Below are positions 43,448 through 52,681 of a stretch of DNA of 64,000 nt, one piece after another. The notes under the pieces were generated by a model, which worked only from the letters and a program-made list of their open reading frames with translations, searched no databases and was not told the origin of the DNA. Numbering within the stretch: position 1 is the first letter of the stretch; every line of letters begins with the position of its first letter. The stretch comes from Caenimonas sedimenti (GTDB taxonomy: Bacteria > Pseudomonadota > Gammaproteobacteria > Burkholderiales > Burkholderiaceae_C), in NCBI RefSeq assembly GCF_007833165.1, contig NZ_VOBQ01000012.1, forward strand, positions 124,001-188,000. The letters are read 5' to 3'. Both the position numbers and the translations under genes were made by a program.

Positions 43448-44041
43448 CTACCGGAAGTGGGCCAGATAGTGGGCCAGGTCCGCCAGTTCGGTGTCCTTCA
43501 GGCCGTACAACGATGCCGCCATGATGGTGTCGCGGCCCAACCCGGGCTGGTCGCGGAACTGCTTCATCGACAGCAGCAGGAAGGGCTCGTGCTGGCCCGC
43601 CAGACGCGGAATCTGCTGGCGGCCCGAATAATCCGGCAGGTGGCAGCTGGCGCACAGCATCTTCGCGGCCAGTGCCTCGCCGCGTTTCCACGTCGCGTCG
43701 TTCACCGTGCCCGTGCGCGCCGCCGGCTTCTGCTCGGCGAAGTACTGCGCCATCGCCACGATCTCGGCATCCTTCACGCCATCGAGCAGTCCCTTCATCT
43801 CGGGGATATTGCGCAGACCCTCGCGGATCAGCACCAGCTGGTTCTCCAGGAACAGCCGGGGCTGCCCTGCGAGCGACGGCGTGGTGGGGATCTGCGAATT
43901 GCCCTGCGGTCCATGGCAGGCCATGCACAGCTGCAGTTGCGGCGACGGCGCGGACTGGCCTTGCGCCAGTCCCGGGCCCGCGATGAATGCTGCGACGGCA
44001 GCGGCGGCCCGAACGAGCCGCCGCGCTCCGTCAACGCGCAT
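43448..44041 (-). CDS. Diheme cytochrome c, partner of the sugar dehydrogenase
   Basis: A 197-residue periplasmic cytochrome with signal peptide (ending AQGQ) and two class I heme sites, CMACH near residue 40 and CASCH near 131, with LAGQ segments (SLAGQPRLFL and RLAGQHEPFL) in each half. The ATG at 44041 lies 11 bases inside the dehydrogenase gene, so the two are co-transcribed and the cytochrome is the likely electron acceptor of the dehydrogenase. A longer frame to 44095 adds no signal peptide. Confidence 0.88.
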   Translation of the reverse strand: MRVDGARRLVRAAAAVAAFIAGPGLAQGQSAPSPQLQLCMACHGPQGNSQIPTTPSLAGQPRLFLENQLVLIREGLRNIPEMKGLLDGVKDAEIVAMAQYFAEQKPAARTGTVNDATWKRGEALAAKMLCASCHLPDYSGRQQIPRLAGQHEPFLLLSMKQFRDQPGLGRDTIMAASLYGLKDTELADLAHYLAHFR

Positions 44042-45266
44042 AGCTGATGCGGTAGATGGCGCCGACCTGCTCGTCCGAAAGCAGCAGGGAGCCATCGGCC
44101 TGCTGCAGGAAGTAAACCGGCCGGCCCCAGAAGGTGTCGGCGTCCGCGTTGGCGAAGCCCGTGACGAACGGCGTCACGCGCGCATTGGCGCCGCTGGCGT
44201 CACTGCTCACCATGACCACGTCGTAGCCGAACTTCTTGGAACGGTTCCAGGAACCCTTGCGCGCGACGAACATCGCGTTGCGGTATTCGGGCGGGAACAT
44301 GGCGCCCGTGTAGAAGTGCAGCCCCATCGCCGCGGCGTGCGGCCCCATGCCGGCGACCGGCAGCGTGACGCCATCGCAAGCCCGGTCCTTGCGGATGTCG
44401 CGGTCCGCGATGCCGTTGGCATGGCAGTACGGAAAGCCGAAGTTCTGGCCGGGCCGCGCCATGCGGTTGAGCTCGTCCTCGGGGCTGTCGTCGCCCATCC
44501 AGTCGCGCCCATGGTCGGTGAACCAGAGTTCGCGTGTGACCGGGTGCCAGTCGAACCCCTGCGTGTTGCGCACGCCGCGCGCGACCACTTCCATGTTGGA
44601 GCCGTCGGCGTCGTAGCGGCGGATCTGCGCATACGGTTCGCCGGGGATGCAGATGTTGCAGGGCGCGCCGAAGGGCACGTAGACCTTGCCGTCGGGGCCG
44701 AAGCGGATGTACTTCCAGTTGTGGTGCTGTTCAGGGGGCAGGTTGAAGCGCGCCGTCAGGTCCACCGGCTGCGCGTTCGGGTTGCGGTCGATGCCGTCGT
44801 AGCGCAGCACCTTGTCGATGGCGAAGACGTAGAGCGCGCCGTTGTGGAAGGCCACCGCCGGCTGGTTCAGCTTGTCCACGACGACGCGGCTGGTGCGCTC
44901 GCGCCCGTTGTCGGTGATCTCGTAGACGCGCCCGATGCCGCGCGTGCCGATGTAGATCTTGCCGCTGTCGCTGCGCGCCATCGCGCGGCCGCCGGGGGTT
45001 CCATGCGACCACAGCTCGATGCGGAAGCCCGGCGGCAGCTTGAGGTTCTGCACCGGGATCTCCGCTGGCGGCGTCGCCGTCAGCTTGCCCGGCAAAGGGG
45101 CCAGCCGCGATGCGGCCTGATTCGCGTCCCGCCCTTGCTGCCATGCGGGCGCACCAGCCGGCACCGGCCCGGCCACGGGCGAAACAGTGGGCGGTGCGGA
45201 GGACGGCATCTGCGCGCAACCCGCCGCCAGCCAGACGAGGGTCGTCGCGATCAGGAACTTGTGCAT
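44031..45266 (-). CDS. PQQ-dependent sugar (sorbosone-type) dehydrogenase lipoprotein
   Basis: A 411-residue protein with lipobox LAAGC (C17), so anchored in the envelope. The mature part is a six-bladed beta-propeller of the soluble glucose/L-sorbosone dehydrogenase type: PPGFRIELWSHGTPGGRAMARSDSG, YIGTRGIGRVYEITD, IRFGPDGKVYVPFGAPCN and ELWFTDHGRDWMGDDSPEDELNRM are recurrent blade motifs. It would oxidise an aldose or sorbosone with PQQ as cofactor, passing electrons to the cytochrome encoded next. The substrate is not certain, and pqq synthesis genes are not in the window. AAGGAAA lies six bases before the ATG. Confidence 0.9.
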   Translation of the reverse strand: MHKFLIATTLVWLAAGCAQMPSSAPPTVSPVAGPVPAGAPAWQQGRDANQAASRLAPLPGKLTATPPAEIPVQNLKLPPGFRIELWSHGTPGGRAMARSDSGKIYIGTRGIGRVYEITDNGRERTSRVVVDKLNQPAVAFHNGALYVFAIDKVLRYDGIDRNPNAQPVDLTARFNLPPEQHHNWKYIRFGPDGKVYVPFGAPCNICIPGEPYAQIRRYDADGSNMEVVARGVRNTQGFDWHPVTRELWFTDHGRDWMGDDSPEDELNRMARPGQNFGFPYCHANGIADRDIRKDRACDGVTLPVAGMGPHAAAMGLHFYTGAMFPPEYRNAMFVARKGSWNRSKKFGYDVVMVSSDASGANARVTPFVTGFANADADTFWGRPVYFLQQADGSLLLSDEQVGAIYRISYAR

Positions 45267-45352
45267 GGCGTTTCCTTGGAAGAATGGGCAGCGGCAATGC
45301 TAGGCGCGCCCGGGGGTGCGGGCGCGAGGGTTTCCACCGATCGGCGAGGGAC

Positions 45353-45838
45353 TCAGGCGCCCCGGCAGGAATGCGGCAGCAGGCGCGCGGGGATGCCCTG
45401 GGCGGGCCGGGGCCCGCAGACCCACTTGAACACCGGCTGGCCCAGGTGGCCGGCGACGGCCGGGTCCTTCACCGTCGTGTTGTCGTGGTAGGGCGTCAGG
45501 ACGATCGCGCGATTGTCGATGTCCAGGTCGTCGAAGCCCAGCGCCACCACGGTGATGGCGCCCTTGTCGTCGGTGGAAATCGTCTTGACGTAACGGCTGG
45601 CAACGGCGCTGACGTTGCAGCCGAAGGTGGCGGCGGACACCGCCGTCGTGCCGGACTGCACGTAGACGTCGGTCACGGTGGTGCGGCAGGCGGAGGCCGC
45701 CAGGACCACTTCGGTCAGCTTCGCGCGCTTGGAATAGTCCTGGTACATGGGCATCGCCACCGCGGCCAGGATGCCGATGATGGCGACCACGACCAGGATC
45801 TCGATCAGGGTGAAACCACGGTTCCTGGCCTCGCGCAT
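45353..45838 (-). CDS. Type IV pilin (PilA-like)
   Basis: A 161-residue prepilin: a short leader MREARNRG, the prepilin peptidase site G8/F9, FTLIE with glutamate 5 of the mature protein, and the hydrophobic helix [26 protein letters not shown]. The globular part contains the cysteine pair typical of a C-terminal disulfide loop (VCGPRPAQ ... LLPHSC). The start at 45838 has GAGGAG six bases upstream; an earlier ATG at 45880 is less likely. It is a single gene, so the assembly apparatus lies elsewhere. Confidence 0.92.
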   Translation of the reverse strand: MREARNRGFTLIEILVVVAIIGILAAVAMPMYQDYSKRAKLTEVVLAASACRTTVTDVYVQSGTTAVSAATFGCNVSAVASRYVKTISTDDKGAITVVALGFDDLDIDNRAIVLTPYHDNTTVKDPAVAGHLGQPVFKWVCGPRPAQGIPARLLPHSCRGA

Positions 45839-46065
45839 CCGCCGCTCCTCGTTGTGCACTGCAAAAAATGCCACGCGCATATCCTACAACCCACGGCGCG
45901 CTCTCCTACAGACGCCCGCCACCGTGCCGGTAACTTTGGAAGTGCGTGCCGCCTTGCGCCTCGTTACCGCTGTGACGCTCCACTTGCAACCACTGTCACG
46001 CCATAGCCACAAGCGCGGCCTACCATGAAGAAGAACCAGCAAGAGACAAGAACCTGGAGAGTCCG

Positions 46066-46290
46066 ATGACTTCCGACTACCGGATCGAGAGCAACCAGCC
46101 CATCGCCGGGCGGCTTTGGCCCGCGCAGGGCTCCCAACAGCTCGATGTGAGCGACCTGTCGCTCGCCATCACACTCGCCGCCAAGTCATTCACCCCCAGC
46201 AGCGAAATCCGCGTGGTGCACGTGCCCACCGGTGAAATCATCTTCCGCAAACCGCCCAAGGCCCACGCCGAGTGGACCGGGGAGCTTTGA
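46066..46290 (+). CDS. Small protein of unknown function
   Basis: A 74-residue soluble protein beginning MTSDYRIESNQPIAGRL, with a beta-rich pattern (SSEIRVVHVPTGEIIFR) and no signal. The GGAG in ctggagagtccg supports the ATG. It ends one base before the stop of the convergent response-regulator gene. I do not recognise a family. The 227 bases to its left hold the divergent pilin promoter region and nothing else that I can identify. Confidence 0.6.
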   Translation: MTSDYRIESNQPIAGRLWPAQGSQQLDVSDLSLAITLAAKSFTPSSEIRVVHVPTGEIIFRKPPKAHAEWTGEL

Positions 46291-46677
46291 CTAGCCTTGG
46301 GCGCCTGGGCGCTTGAGGACTTCCTCGATGCGCTCCAGCAGCTCCGAAAGCTGCGCGCGCTTCGACACGCCGGGCCGCCCGCTCACCATGCCGTCCATGT
46401 CCTTGGTCTCCGAGGGCGACACCAGTGACGTGAGGTAGATGAAGGGAATGCGCGCCGTGAGCGTGTCTTCCTCCAGCACCTTCGCCACCTCGCCGCCGCT
46501 CATCTCCGGCATGTCGATGTCGCACAGGATGACGTCCGGCAGGTGGGTGCGCGCGAGCGCCGCGGCCTCGGTCGCATCGACCGTCGAGACGACGTCGAAC
46601 ACCTTTGACAGCTTGGCCGTCAGGTACACGAGCACCGAATCATCGTCGTCGATCAGCAGGATCTTGCGTTTGTCCAT
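46291..46677 (-). CDS. CheY-like response regulator (receiver only)
   Basis: A 128-residue stand-alone receiver. Acidic pocket LLIDDDDSV, phosphoacceptor in LCDIDMPEMSGG (near residue 53), the switch threonine/serine in FIYLTSLV and the lysine in SKRAQLSELL. There is no output domain, so it acts through protein contact. It lies 51 bases downstream of the large hybrid kinase on the same strand and is probably its partner. Confidence 0.93.
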   Translation of the reverse strand: MDKRKILLIDDDDSVLVYLTAKLSKVFDVVSTVDATEAAALARTHLPDVILCDIDMPEMSGGEVAKVLEEDTLTARIPFIYLTSLVSPSETKDMDGMVSGRPGVSKRAQLSELLERIEEVLKRPGAQG

Positions 46678-46728
46678 GTGGGCAGCCCCTCGTTCTCGTC
46701 TTTCGCCAATGGTACAGCGCGGACGCCT

Positions 46729-49700
46729 TCAAGCCCCGGCCGTGTGGAACCGGATTTCCACGGTATCGAGGTGCCGCCGCAACTGTTCCGCCGACTCGCT
46801 CACCTGTTGGGCGGAAACGCTTTCGAAATCTTTCTCCAGCGCGCGGCTGCATTCGCTCGCCCAGCTGAACCCGTAAAGGGCGAAGCTGCCGGCCAGCTGG
46901 TGGGCCAGCCGGCGCACCTCCGGGCGGTCACCCCGCCCGGCCGCCGTCTCCAGTTCACCGATCAGCGTGCGGCGCGAGGCGACGAAGCCGGCGAGCACGG
47001 GCTCGATGTCCGGGTCCAGCACCACGACGTCGCCCAGGCCCTGGTGCAGCTCCACCAGCGCCTGCTGGATCGCCTCGCGCGTGACCGGCTTCGTGAGGTA
47101 GCGGTCGAAGCCGGCGTCCAGCGCGCGCTGCTGCGTCTCGGCATCCTCATGCGATGAGAGCGCCACCATGGCGCAGCGCGCGCCACCGCGCGCCGCTTCC
47201 ATTTCGCGCAGCAGGACCACGGCTTCCAGACCACCCATCACGGGCATGTCGAGATCCATGAAGATCATCTCGGGCCAGGCCTTCTCGGCCTGCGTCAGCG
47301 CGAAGCGGCCGTTGATGGCCGTGTCGACCGTGAAAGGCGGGTCGGGCAGGAAGCGCCGCACGATCAGGAGGTTGTATTCGTCGTCATCCACCAGCAGCAC
47401 GCGCACCGGCGGCAGGCTGGCCAGCCGCGCCGGGTCCACCGCGCGCTGCTCGCCGGCGTGCCGCAGGGTGGCCGGTACCTGGCCCGCCGGCGCCGCGCGC
47501 AGCAGCACCCGCAGCGTCGTGCCCTCCTCGTCGCTGCTTTGCATGGTCACGGACCCGTCCTGCACCTTCGCCATCAGGTGCGCGGAATACGCGCCCAGAC
47601 CCGTGCCGCTCGCCTTGCCCAGCGTGGCGTACTTCCGGAAGAAGCTCCCGCGGATCGCCAACGGCACCGCGCCGCGGTTGTGGATGCTGAGCGCCACCTG
47701 GCCGTCCTCCGCGGCCTCGATCGTGATCTGCACCTTGCCGCCTTCGGGCGAAGCTTCGACGGCGTTCTTCAGCAGGTTGGCGATCAGCGAGTAGCAGAGC
47801 AGCTCCTCGGCCCAGGCATAGGGCGCGCCGTCGGCCTGGACGTCGATCCGGACCTCCTTGGCGGCCGCGTGCACGCGCACGTCCGCCATCACCTTCTGTG
47901 CCAGGTCGACCAGGTCCACCGCGTCGGGCCGGAAGATGTAGTTGCCCTGCTCCATCTTGTAGAGATCGAGCGAGAGGTTGACCATGGAGAGGATGCGGTA
48001 GCCTGCACGCTCGATGATGCCCAGCAGCTCGTCGGCCTCGGGGCCGATGTTGCGCTCCTCGCGCAGCAGCCGCGGCACCGCGACGATGCTGTTCAGCGGC
48101 GTCTTCAGGTCGTGCCGGCCGATGCGCTCCACCTCCTCGCGCAGCCGCACGTTTTCCTTCAGCGCCTCGTTCTGCTGCTCCAGCTGGTCGGCCTGCGCCG
48201 CGATCTGGTCGCGCGACGCACGCAGCACTTCCTGCTGGGCGTGCCGCTCGCTGATGTCGATGACGGCGGCGATCCAGCGCACGGCGAAATCGTTCGAGTC
48301 CCGCACCGCGACGCCACTCACCTGGACCCACGCATAGGTGCCGTCCGCGCGCAGCATGCGGTATTCCTCGGGCGCGTAGTACTCGCCGCGCGGGCCCTCG
48401 GGGCCCTTGCCGCGGATGAAGGTGATCCAGCGCCGGGTGATGCGCTCCCGGTCCTCGGGATGGATCATCACCTTGAAGTAGTCCGGCCAGTTGGAAGTGT
48501 CGGCATCGGGCGAGTAACCGCGGATCTCGCGGAAGCGCGGCGAGTAGTAGGTCTGGTGCGTGTGGCCGTCCCAGTCGACGATGCCGACCTGCGCGGCGCG
48601 CACCACCACCTCGAGCCGGGTGACCAGGTCGTCGATGTGCTTCATGCGCTCGGCGATCTCGTCGCGCGAGCGGCGCAGGGCCTCCTCCTGCTCGCGGAAG
48701 CGCGTGACGTCGAGGTAGGACGTGATGAAGCGCCGCGTGCGGCCGCTCGCATCGACCTGGGCGATGCCTTCGGCATGGATCCAGATGTAGCTGCCGTCGC
48801 GCCGGCGCAGCCGGTACGACATGGGTTCGCCCGGGTCCTGGTCGCCGCCGCCCGGCTTGCGCCGGATCATGGCCTTGAATTCGGCGCGGGCCCGCTCGCG
48901 GTCGTCGGGATGCATCATCTCGAAGATGCTCGGCCAGCCGGAACTGTCTGCGTCGGCTGCATAGCCCAGCATTTCCTTGAAGCGCTCCGTGTACGTGACG
49001 ACGTCGCGGTTGGCGTCCCAATCGCCGAAGCCGGCGCGGGTCGACCGCACCAGCAGGCCCAGGCGCTCGCGCTCGGTGCTGAGCGCGCGCTCCATCTGGT
49101 GCTTGTCGGAAATGTCGACGCTGGCGACCAGCACGCCGATGTTGCGGCCCTCGCCGTCCACCATCACCGTGCGGCTCTGCATGTAGCGGCGGCCGTTGTA
49201 GTCGTATTCGATGGCCGGCTGCACCACGTCCGGCCCCAGCGCCAGCGCCTCGCGGTCGAGCGCCAGCGCGCTGGCGGCGGCGGGATCTCGCACGCCTTCC
49301 AGCGAGGCGCCCAGCACGCTGTCGCGCGACAGGCCCATGTAGCGCTCCCAGGTCCGGTTCACGTAGAGGTACTTGCCCTCGGGGTCGCGCAGGGCCAGGC
49401 CCAGCGGCACGGAATCGAACAAGTCGTCGATGAACTTCAGCCGGTCGGACATCTCGATCTCGTGCTGCTTGCGCTCCGAGACGTCGATGAAGGACCAGAG
49501 GAAGCGCAACGGCCGCCCATTGGCGCCGCACACCGCGATGCCTTCGGCGTGCACCCACAGCGCCCAGCCCCCCCGCTGCAGCAGGCGGCATTCGAGCGGC
49601 TCCAGCGTGCGCACGCCACTGCGCACGCTGCGGTCGCGCAGCTGGCTCTCGAAGTGTTCGCGCACGCGCTCGCGGTCGTCCGCGTGGACCATCTCGTAGA

Positions 49701-51099
49701 AGTTCGGCGCGGGCGCCGCATCGGCCGCCACCGGCAGGCCCAGCATCTCCCGGAAGCGCTGGGAATAGGCGAGCGTGCCGTCGGCCACCGCCCAATCGAG
49801 CACGCCGGCCTTGGTGGAGCGCACCAGCAGGTCGGCGCGCTCGCGCTGCTCGATGGAGCGCAGTTCCTGGGCGGACAAAGCCCGCGCGAAGCGTTGCGCC
49901 AGCATCACCGCCGGCGCCATCGCGAAGAAGAACAGGGCGTAGGGAACCAGGCCGTCGCGCTGCAGCCAGGAGAAGTTCATCGTGTCGTGCGCGGAAGCGG
50001 CGGCGAAGATCGCCAGCCCGCCCAGCAGCCAGGCGGCGTTGCGCTCGCCGTTGCGCAGCAGCAGCGCCAGCTTCACGGCACAGTACACGGCGATGGCGGC
50101 GGCACCCCAGATCAGCACCGGCACGAGCACCGTGAATGTGCGCGCGGTCGTCGCCAGCACCACCAGAGAGGACAGCCCGGCCCAGAGAACGACGAGCCGG
50201 ACCGGCCAGCCGCGCACCTGCCGCGGATAGATCGCCCCGAGGAACAGCACGTAGACGGCGGTCGACCAGTACCAGCACAGGAAGACGACGCGCAGGTACC
50301 CGTCCCAGCCCAGGGGGGCCAGCAAGGGCTCGAGCACCCGGCTGCCGGTGAGGGCGAGGCCGCAGCCGACGCTGAGCGAAAACAGCCCGAACCAGAGCGG
50401 GCTGCGGTCCTGCCGCCGCGCCAGCCAGAACAGCAGCGGCATCACGACCATCGCGGCGAGCACGCCGAGCGTGAAGACGTCGCGCATCACGGCGCGCTCG
50501 CGCAGCGCATGCAGCTGCGCGGCCGTCCCGAACTCCATGCTGCGGACCAGGCCGCCGCGCCGCATGTCATGGTTGGAGATGTGCACCGCCAGCCGGATGG
50601 GGCACGCCACTTCCCCGAGATCGGCGATCTGCCGGACCGGCGCGGGCCGGGCGAGGTTGGGGTCGGCGGCGGGGGTGCCCTGCTGGGCGACGAGCCGGCC
50701 ATTGGCGAAGACGCGGACGGCGCTGTGCTGCACCGGCAGGGCGAGCGCCAGGCCCCGGGCCTGGTAGCAGTCGATGATCAGGCGGTAGGTGCCATGGCCG
50801 TCGGGGCCGGGGGGCCCGCCGGGGTACGGCGCGTCGTTCCAGCCGCCCGGCACCCGCACCGGGTGGCCGGGCGCCGCGGCCGGCGAACCGACCAGGTCCG
50901 GCTCCTCGAAGCGGGCCCAGACCAATTCCCACTGGCCGTCGAGGTTCAGCGTGCCGTCGCGGGCGAAGTCCCAGTCGCGCAGGTCCAGCACGCCGCCGCT
51001 GATGGCGGGCGGCGCGCGGCGCGCAACCTCGCGCCCCCCGCAGGCGGCCAACGCCACGAGCAGCAGCACGCACGCCGCTTTCCAGAAAGTCCCCGCCAT
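46729..51099 (-). CDS. Large hybrid sensor histidine kinase (DISM-7TM, four PAS, HisKA, REC, Hpt)
   Basis: A 1,456-residue phosphorelay protein. Order: signal/lipobox-like start (VALAAC, C20); DISMED2-type extracytoplasmic domain (about 35-200); seven-helix DISM segment (about 205-400); four PAS domains (about 425-550, 560-680, 690-810, 825-955) with PAC ends such as SERKQ and SERHAQQ; coiled coil; HisKA with the H-box GRHDLKTPLN near 996; HATPase with NLLKNAVEA and GTGLGAYSAH; a receiver (LLVDDDEYN near 1236, MDLDMPVMGG near 1281); and a C-terminal Hpt (RLAHQLAGSFALY, histidine near 1401). The start at 51099 avoids overlapping the divergent gene; ATG 51129 is an alternative. Ligands are unknown. 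Confidence 0.93.
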   Translation of the reverse strand: MAGTFWKAACVLLLVALAACGGREVARRAPPAISGGVLDLRDWDFARDGTLNLDGQWELVWARFEEPDLVGSPAAAPGHPVRVPGGWNDAPYPGGPPGPDGHGTYRLIIDCYQARGLALALPVQHSAVRVFANGRLVAQQGTPAADPNLARPAPVRQIADLGEVACPIRLAVHISNHDMRRGGLVRSMEFGTAAQLHALRERAVMRDVFTLGVLAAMVVMPLLFWLARRQDRSPLWFGLFSLSVGCGLALTGSRVLEPLLAPLGWDGYLRVVFLCWYWSTAVYVLFLGAIYPRQVRGWPVRLVVLWAGLSSLVVLATTARTFTVLVPVLIWGAAAIAVYCAVKLALLLRNGERNAAWLLGGLAIFAAASAHDTMNFSWLQRDGLVPYALFFFAMAPAVMLAQRFARALSAQELRSIEQRERADLLVRSTKAGVLDWAVADGTLAYSQRFREMLGLPVAADAAPAPNFYEMVHADDRERVREHFESQLRDRSVRSGVRTLEPLECRLLQRGGWALWVHAEGIAVCGANGRPLRFLWSFIDVSERKQHEIEMSDRLKFIDDLFDSVPLGLALRDPEGKYLYVNRTWERYMGLSRDSVLGASLEGVRDPAAASALALDREALALGPDVVQPAIEYDYNGRRYMQSRTVMVDGEGRNIGVLVASVDISDKHQMERALSTERERLGLLVRSTRAGFGDWDANRDVVTYTERFKEMLGYAADADSSGWPSIFEMMHPDDRERARAEFKAMIRRKPGGGDQDPGEPMSYRLRRRDGSYIWIHAEGIAQVDASGRTRRFITSYLDVTRFREQEEALRRSRDEIAERMKHIDDLVTRLEVVVRAAQVGIVDWDGHTHQTYYSPRFREIRGYSPDADTSNWPDYFKVMIHPEDRERITRRWITFIRGKGPEGPRGEYYAPEEYRMLRADGTYAWVQVSGVAVRDSNDFAVRWIAAVIDISERHAQQEVLRASRDQIAAQADQLEQQNEALKENVRLREEVERIGRHDLKTPLNSIVAVPRLLREERNIGPEADELLGIIERAGYRILSMVNLSLDLYKMEQGNYIFRPDAVDLVDLAQKVMADVRVHAAAKEVRIDVQADGAPYAWAEELLCYSLIANLLKNAVEASPEGGKVQITIEAAEDGQVALSIHNRGAVPLAIRGSFFRKYATLGKASGTGLGAYSAHLMAKVQDGSVTMQSSDEEGTTLRVLLRAAPAGQVPATLRHAGEQRAVDPARLASLPPVRVLLVDDDEYNLLIVRRFLPDPPFTVDTAINGRFALTQAEKAWPEMIFMDLDMPVMGGLEAVVLLREMEAARGGARCAMVALSSHEDAETQQRALDAGFDRYLTKPVTREAIQQALVELHQGLGDVVVLDPDIEPVLAGFVASRRTLIGELETAAGRGDRPEVRRLAHQLAGSFALYGFSWASECSRALEKDFESVSAQQVSESAEQLRRHLDTVEIRFHTAGA

Positions 51100-51127
51100 C
51101 AAGCTAGGATATGCCAACAAGGCTCCC

Positions 51128-52681
51128 ATGCGCCACCTTCTCATCTTCATCGCGCTGATGCTGGCTTCCGCCGCGCCCTCATTCGCGCAGAAGCTGGAGC
51201 CCGTCACGCTGCAGCTGAAATGGAAGCACCAGTTCCAGTTCGCGGGCTACTACGTGGCGGTCGAGAAGGGCTACTACCGCGACGCCGGCTTCGAGGTGAA
51301 GCTGGCGGAGGCGCAGGGCGAGGACACGCTGGATGCGGTGCTGGCCGGCAAGGCGCACTACGGCGTCGCCGGCTCCGAGCTCGCGCTGCGGCGCGCCCTC
51401 GGCGACCCCGTGGTGGCGCTGGCCACCGTGCTGCAGCATTCGGCCCTGGCGCTGGCGGTGCGCGGCGGCACCAGCCTGACCGTGCACGACCTCTCGGGCC
51501 GCAAGGCGATGCTCTCGCCGCACGACCAGGAATTGCTGGCCTACCTGAAGCGGGAGGGCCTGGCCGGCGGCCGGGTGCAGCAGGTGCCGCAAAGCTACGA
51601 CATCAACGACCTGGTCACCGGCAAGGTGGACGCCTTCTCCGTCTACACCACCGACCAGGTGTGGCAGCTGCGCAAGGCCGGGCTGGCCTACACGCTGCTG
51701 TCGCCGCGCGCCGGCGGCATCGATTTCTACGGTGACACGCTGTTCACCACCGAAAAGCGGGCGCGTGGCGAGCCGGAACGCGTGCGGGCCTTCCGTGAAG
51801 CCAGCCTGCGCGGCTGGCAGTACGCGATGGACCACTCGGCGGAAACGGTGGACCTGATCCTGGCGCGCTACAGCCAGCGGCTGCCGCGCGAACACCTGTT
51901 GTTCGAAGCAGCCGAGATGGCGCGGCTGATGCAGCCGCAGCTGATCGAGATCGGCCACATGAACCCAGGCCGCTGGCGCCACGTGGCCGGCGTCTATGCC
52001 GAGATCGGCATGCTGCCCCGCGGCTTCTCGCTGGACGGCTTCCTGTTCGACGACGTGTCGCGCGGCACGCGCGGCCCCGATCCCTGGTTGATCGGACTGG
52101 GGCTGCTGGCCGCCGGGTCGCTCGCCGCGGCCGGCTGGTTGTTCCTGCGCTACCAGCGTCTGCGTTCGCAAGTGCAGCCCGTGGTCCCCATGCCTGCGCC
52201 CATGGCCGAAGGCGCCACGGCGGACGACGCAGCGGACGACCTGTTCAGCCTCGACTACCTGCGCCGCACCTTGCCGCGCGAACTGGAGCGGGCGCGGCGC
52301 GAGGGCGCCACGCTGCAGCTGGCGTGGCTGCGGGTCAACGAGCCGCTCCAGCCCGACGGCGGGCCGGCCGCGGCCGGCAGCCTGGTGCGTGCGCTGGCGG
52401 CGCTGGTGGCCCAGCGTTCCCAGGGCGGCGACTTCGCCTGCCACGCCGGCCGGGGCGAACTCGCGTGGGTGCTGCCAGGGGAGGCCTCGGACGCTGCCGC
52501 GCAGCGGCTGCGAGCCCTGGCGGCGGACTTCGCGCGGCAACCGGTGTGGTCGGGCCTGATCGAACTGAAGGGCACGGTGGCCTGGGGCCTGGCCGCCTTT
52601 CCGCATGACGCCGCCGACGCGCAAGCGCTGTTGCGCATCGCCGCCGAAAGGGTCAGCGCGCCGAACGCAGCGTCCGGCTGA
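51128..52681 (+). CDS. NMT1/THI5-like periplasmic sensor with degenerate GGDEF domain
   Basis: A 517-residue membrane protein. Signal peptide (1-20, ending SFAQ), an NMT1/THI5-like periplasmic binding domain (about 25-315; LKWKHQFQFAGYYVAVEKGYY is the signature start), one transmembrane helix (about 322-342) and a C-terminal GGDEF-like domain starting FSLDYLRRTLPRELERARREG. In place of GGDEF the loop reads GRGEL (near 437), so no cyclase activity is expected. NMT1 domains bind pyrimidine precursors, sulfonates or nitrate-like ligands. It is divergent from the large kinase with only 28 bases between, so the two may form one sensory unit. AAGG lies six bases before the ATG. Confidence 0.88.
   Translation: MRHLLIFIALMLASAAPSFAQKLEPVTLQLKWKHQFQFAGYYVAVEKGYYRDAGFEVKLAEAQGEDTLDAVLAGKAHYGVAGSELALRRALGDPVVALATVLQHSALALAVRGGTSLTVHDLSGRKAMLSPHDQELLAYLKREGLAGGRVQQVPQSYDINDLVTGKVDAFSVYTTDQVWQLRKAGLAYTLLSPRAGGIDFYGDTLFTTEKRARGEPERVRAFREASLRGWQYAMDHSAETVDLILARYSQRLPREHLLFEAAEMARLMQPQLIEIGHMNPGRWRHVAGVYAEIGMLPRGFSLDGFLFDDVSRGTRGPDPWLIGLGLLAAGSLAAAGWLFLRYQRLRSQVQPVVPMPAPMAEGATADDAADDLFSLDYLRRTLPRELERARREGATLQLAWLRVNEPLQPDGGPAAAGSLVRALAALVAQRSQGGDFACHAGRGELAWVLPGEASDAAAQRLRALAADFARQPVWSGLIELKGTVAWGLAAFPHDAADAQALLRIAAERVSAPNAASG

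Noticed and set aside
45839-45890. Sigma-54-like TGGCA...TGC upstream of the pilin
   Set aside because: The GG and GC are 10 rather than 12 bases apart, so the spacing is wrong for a -24/-12 promoter.
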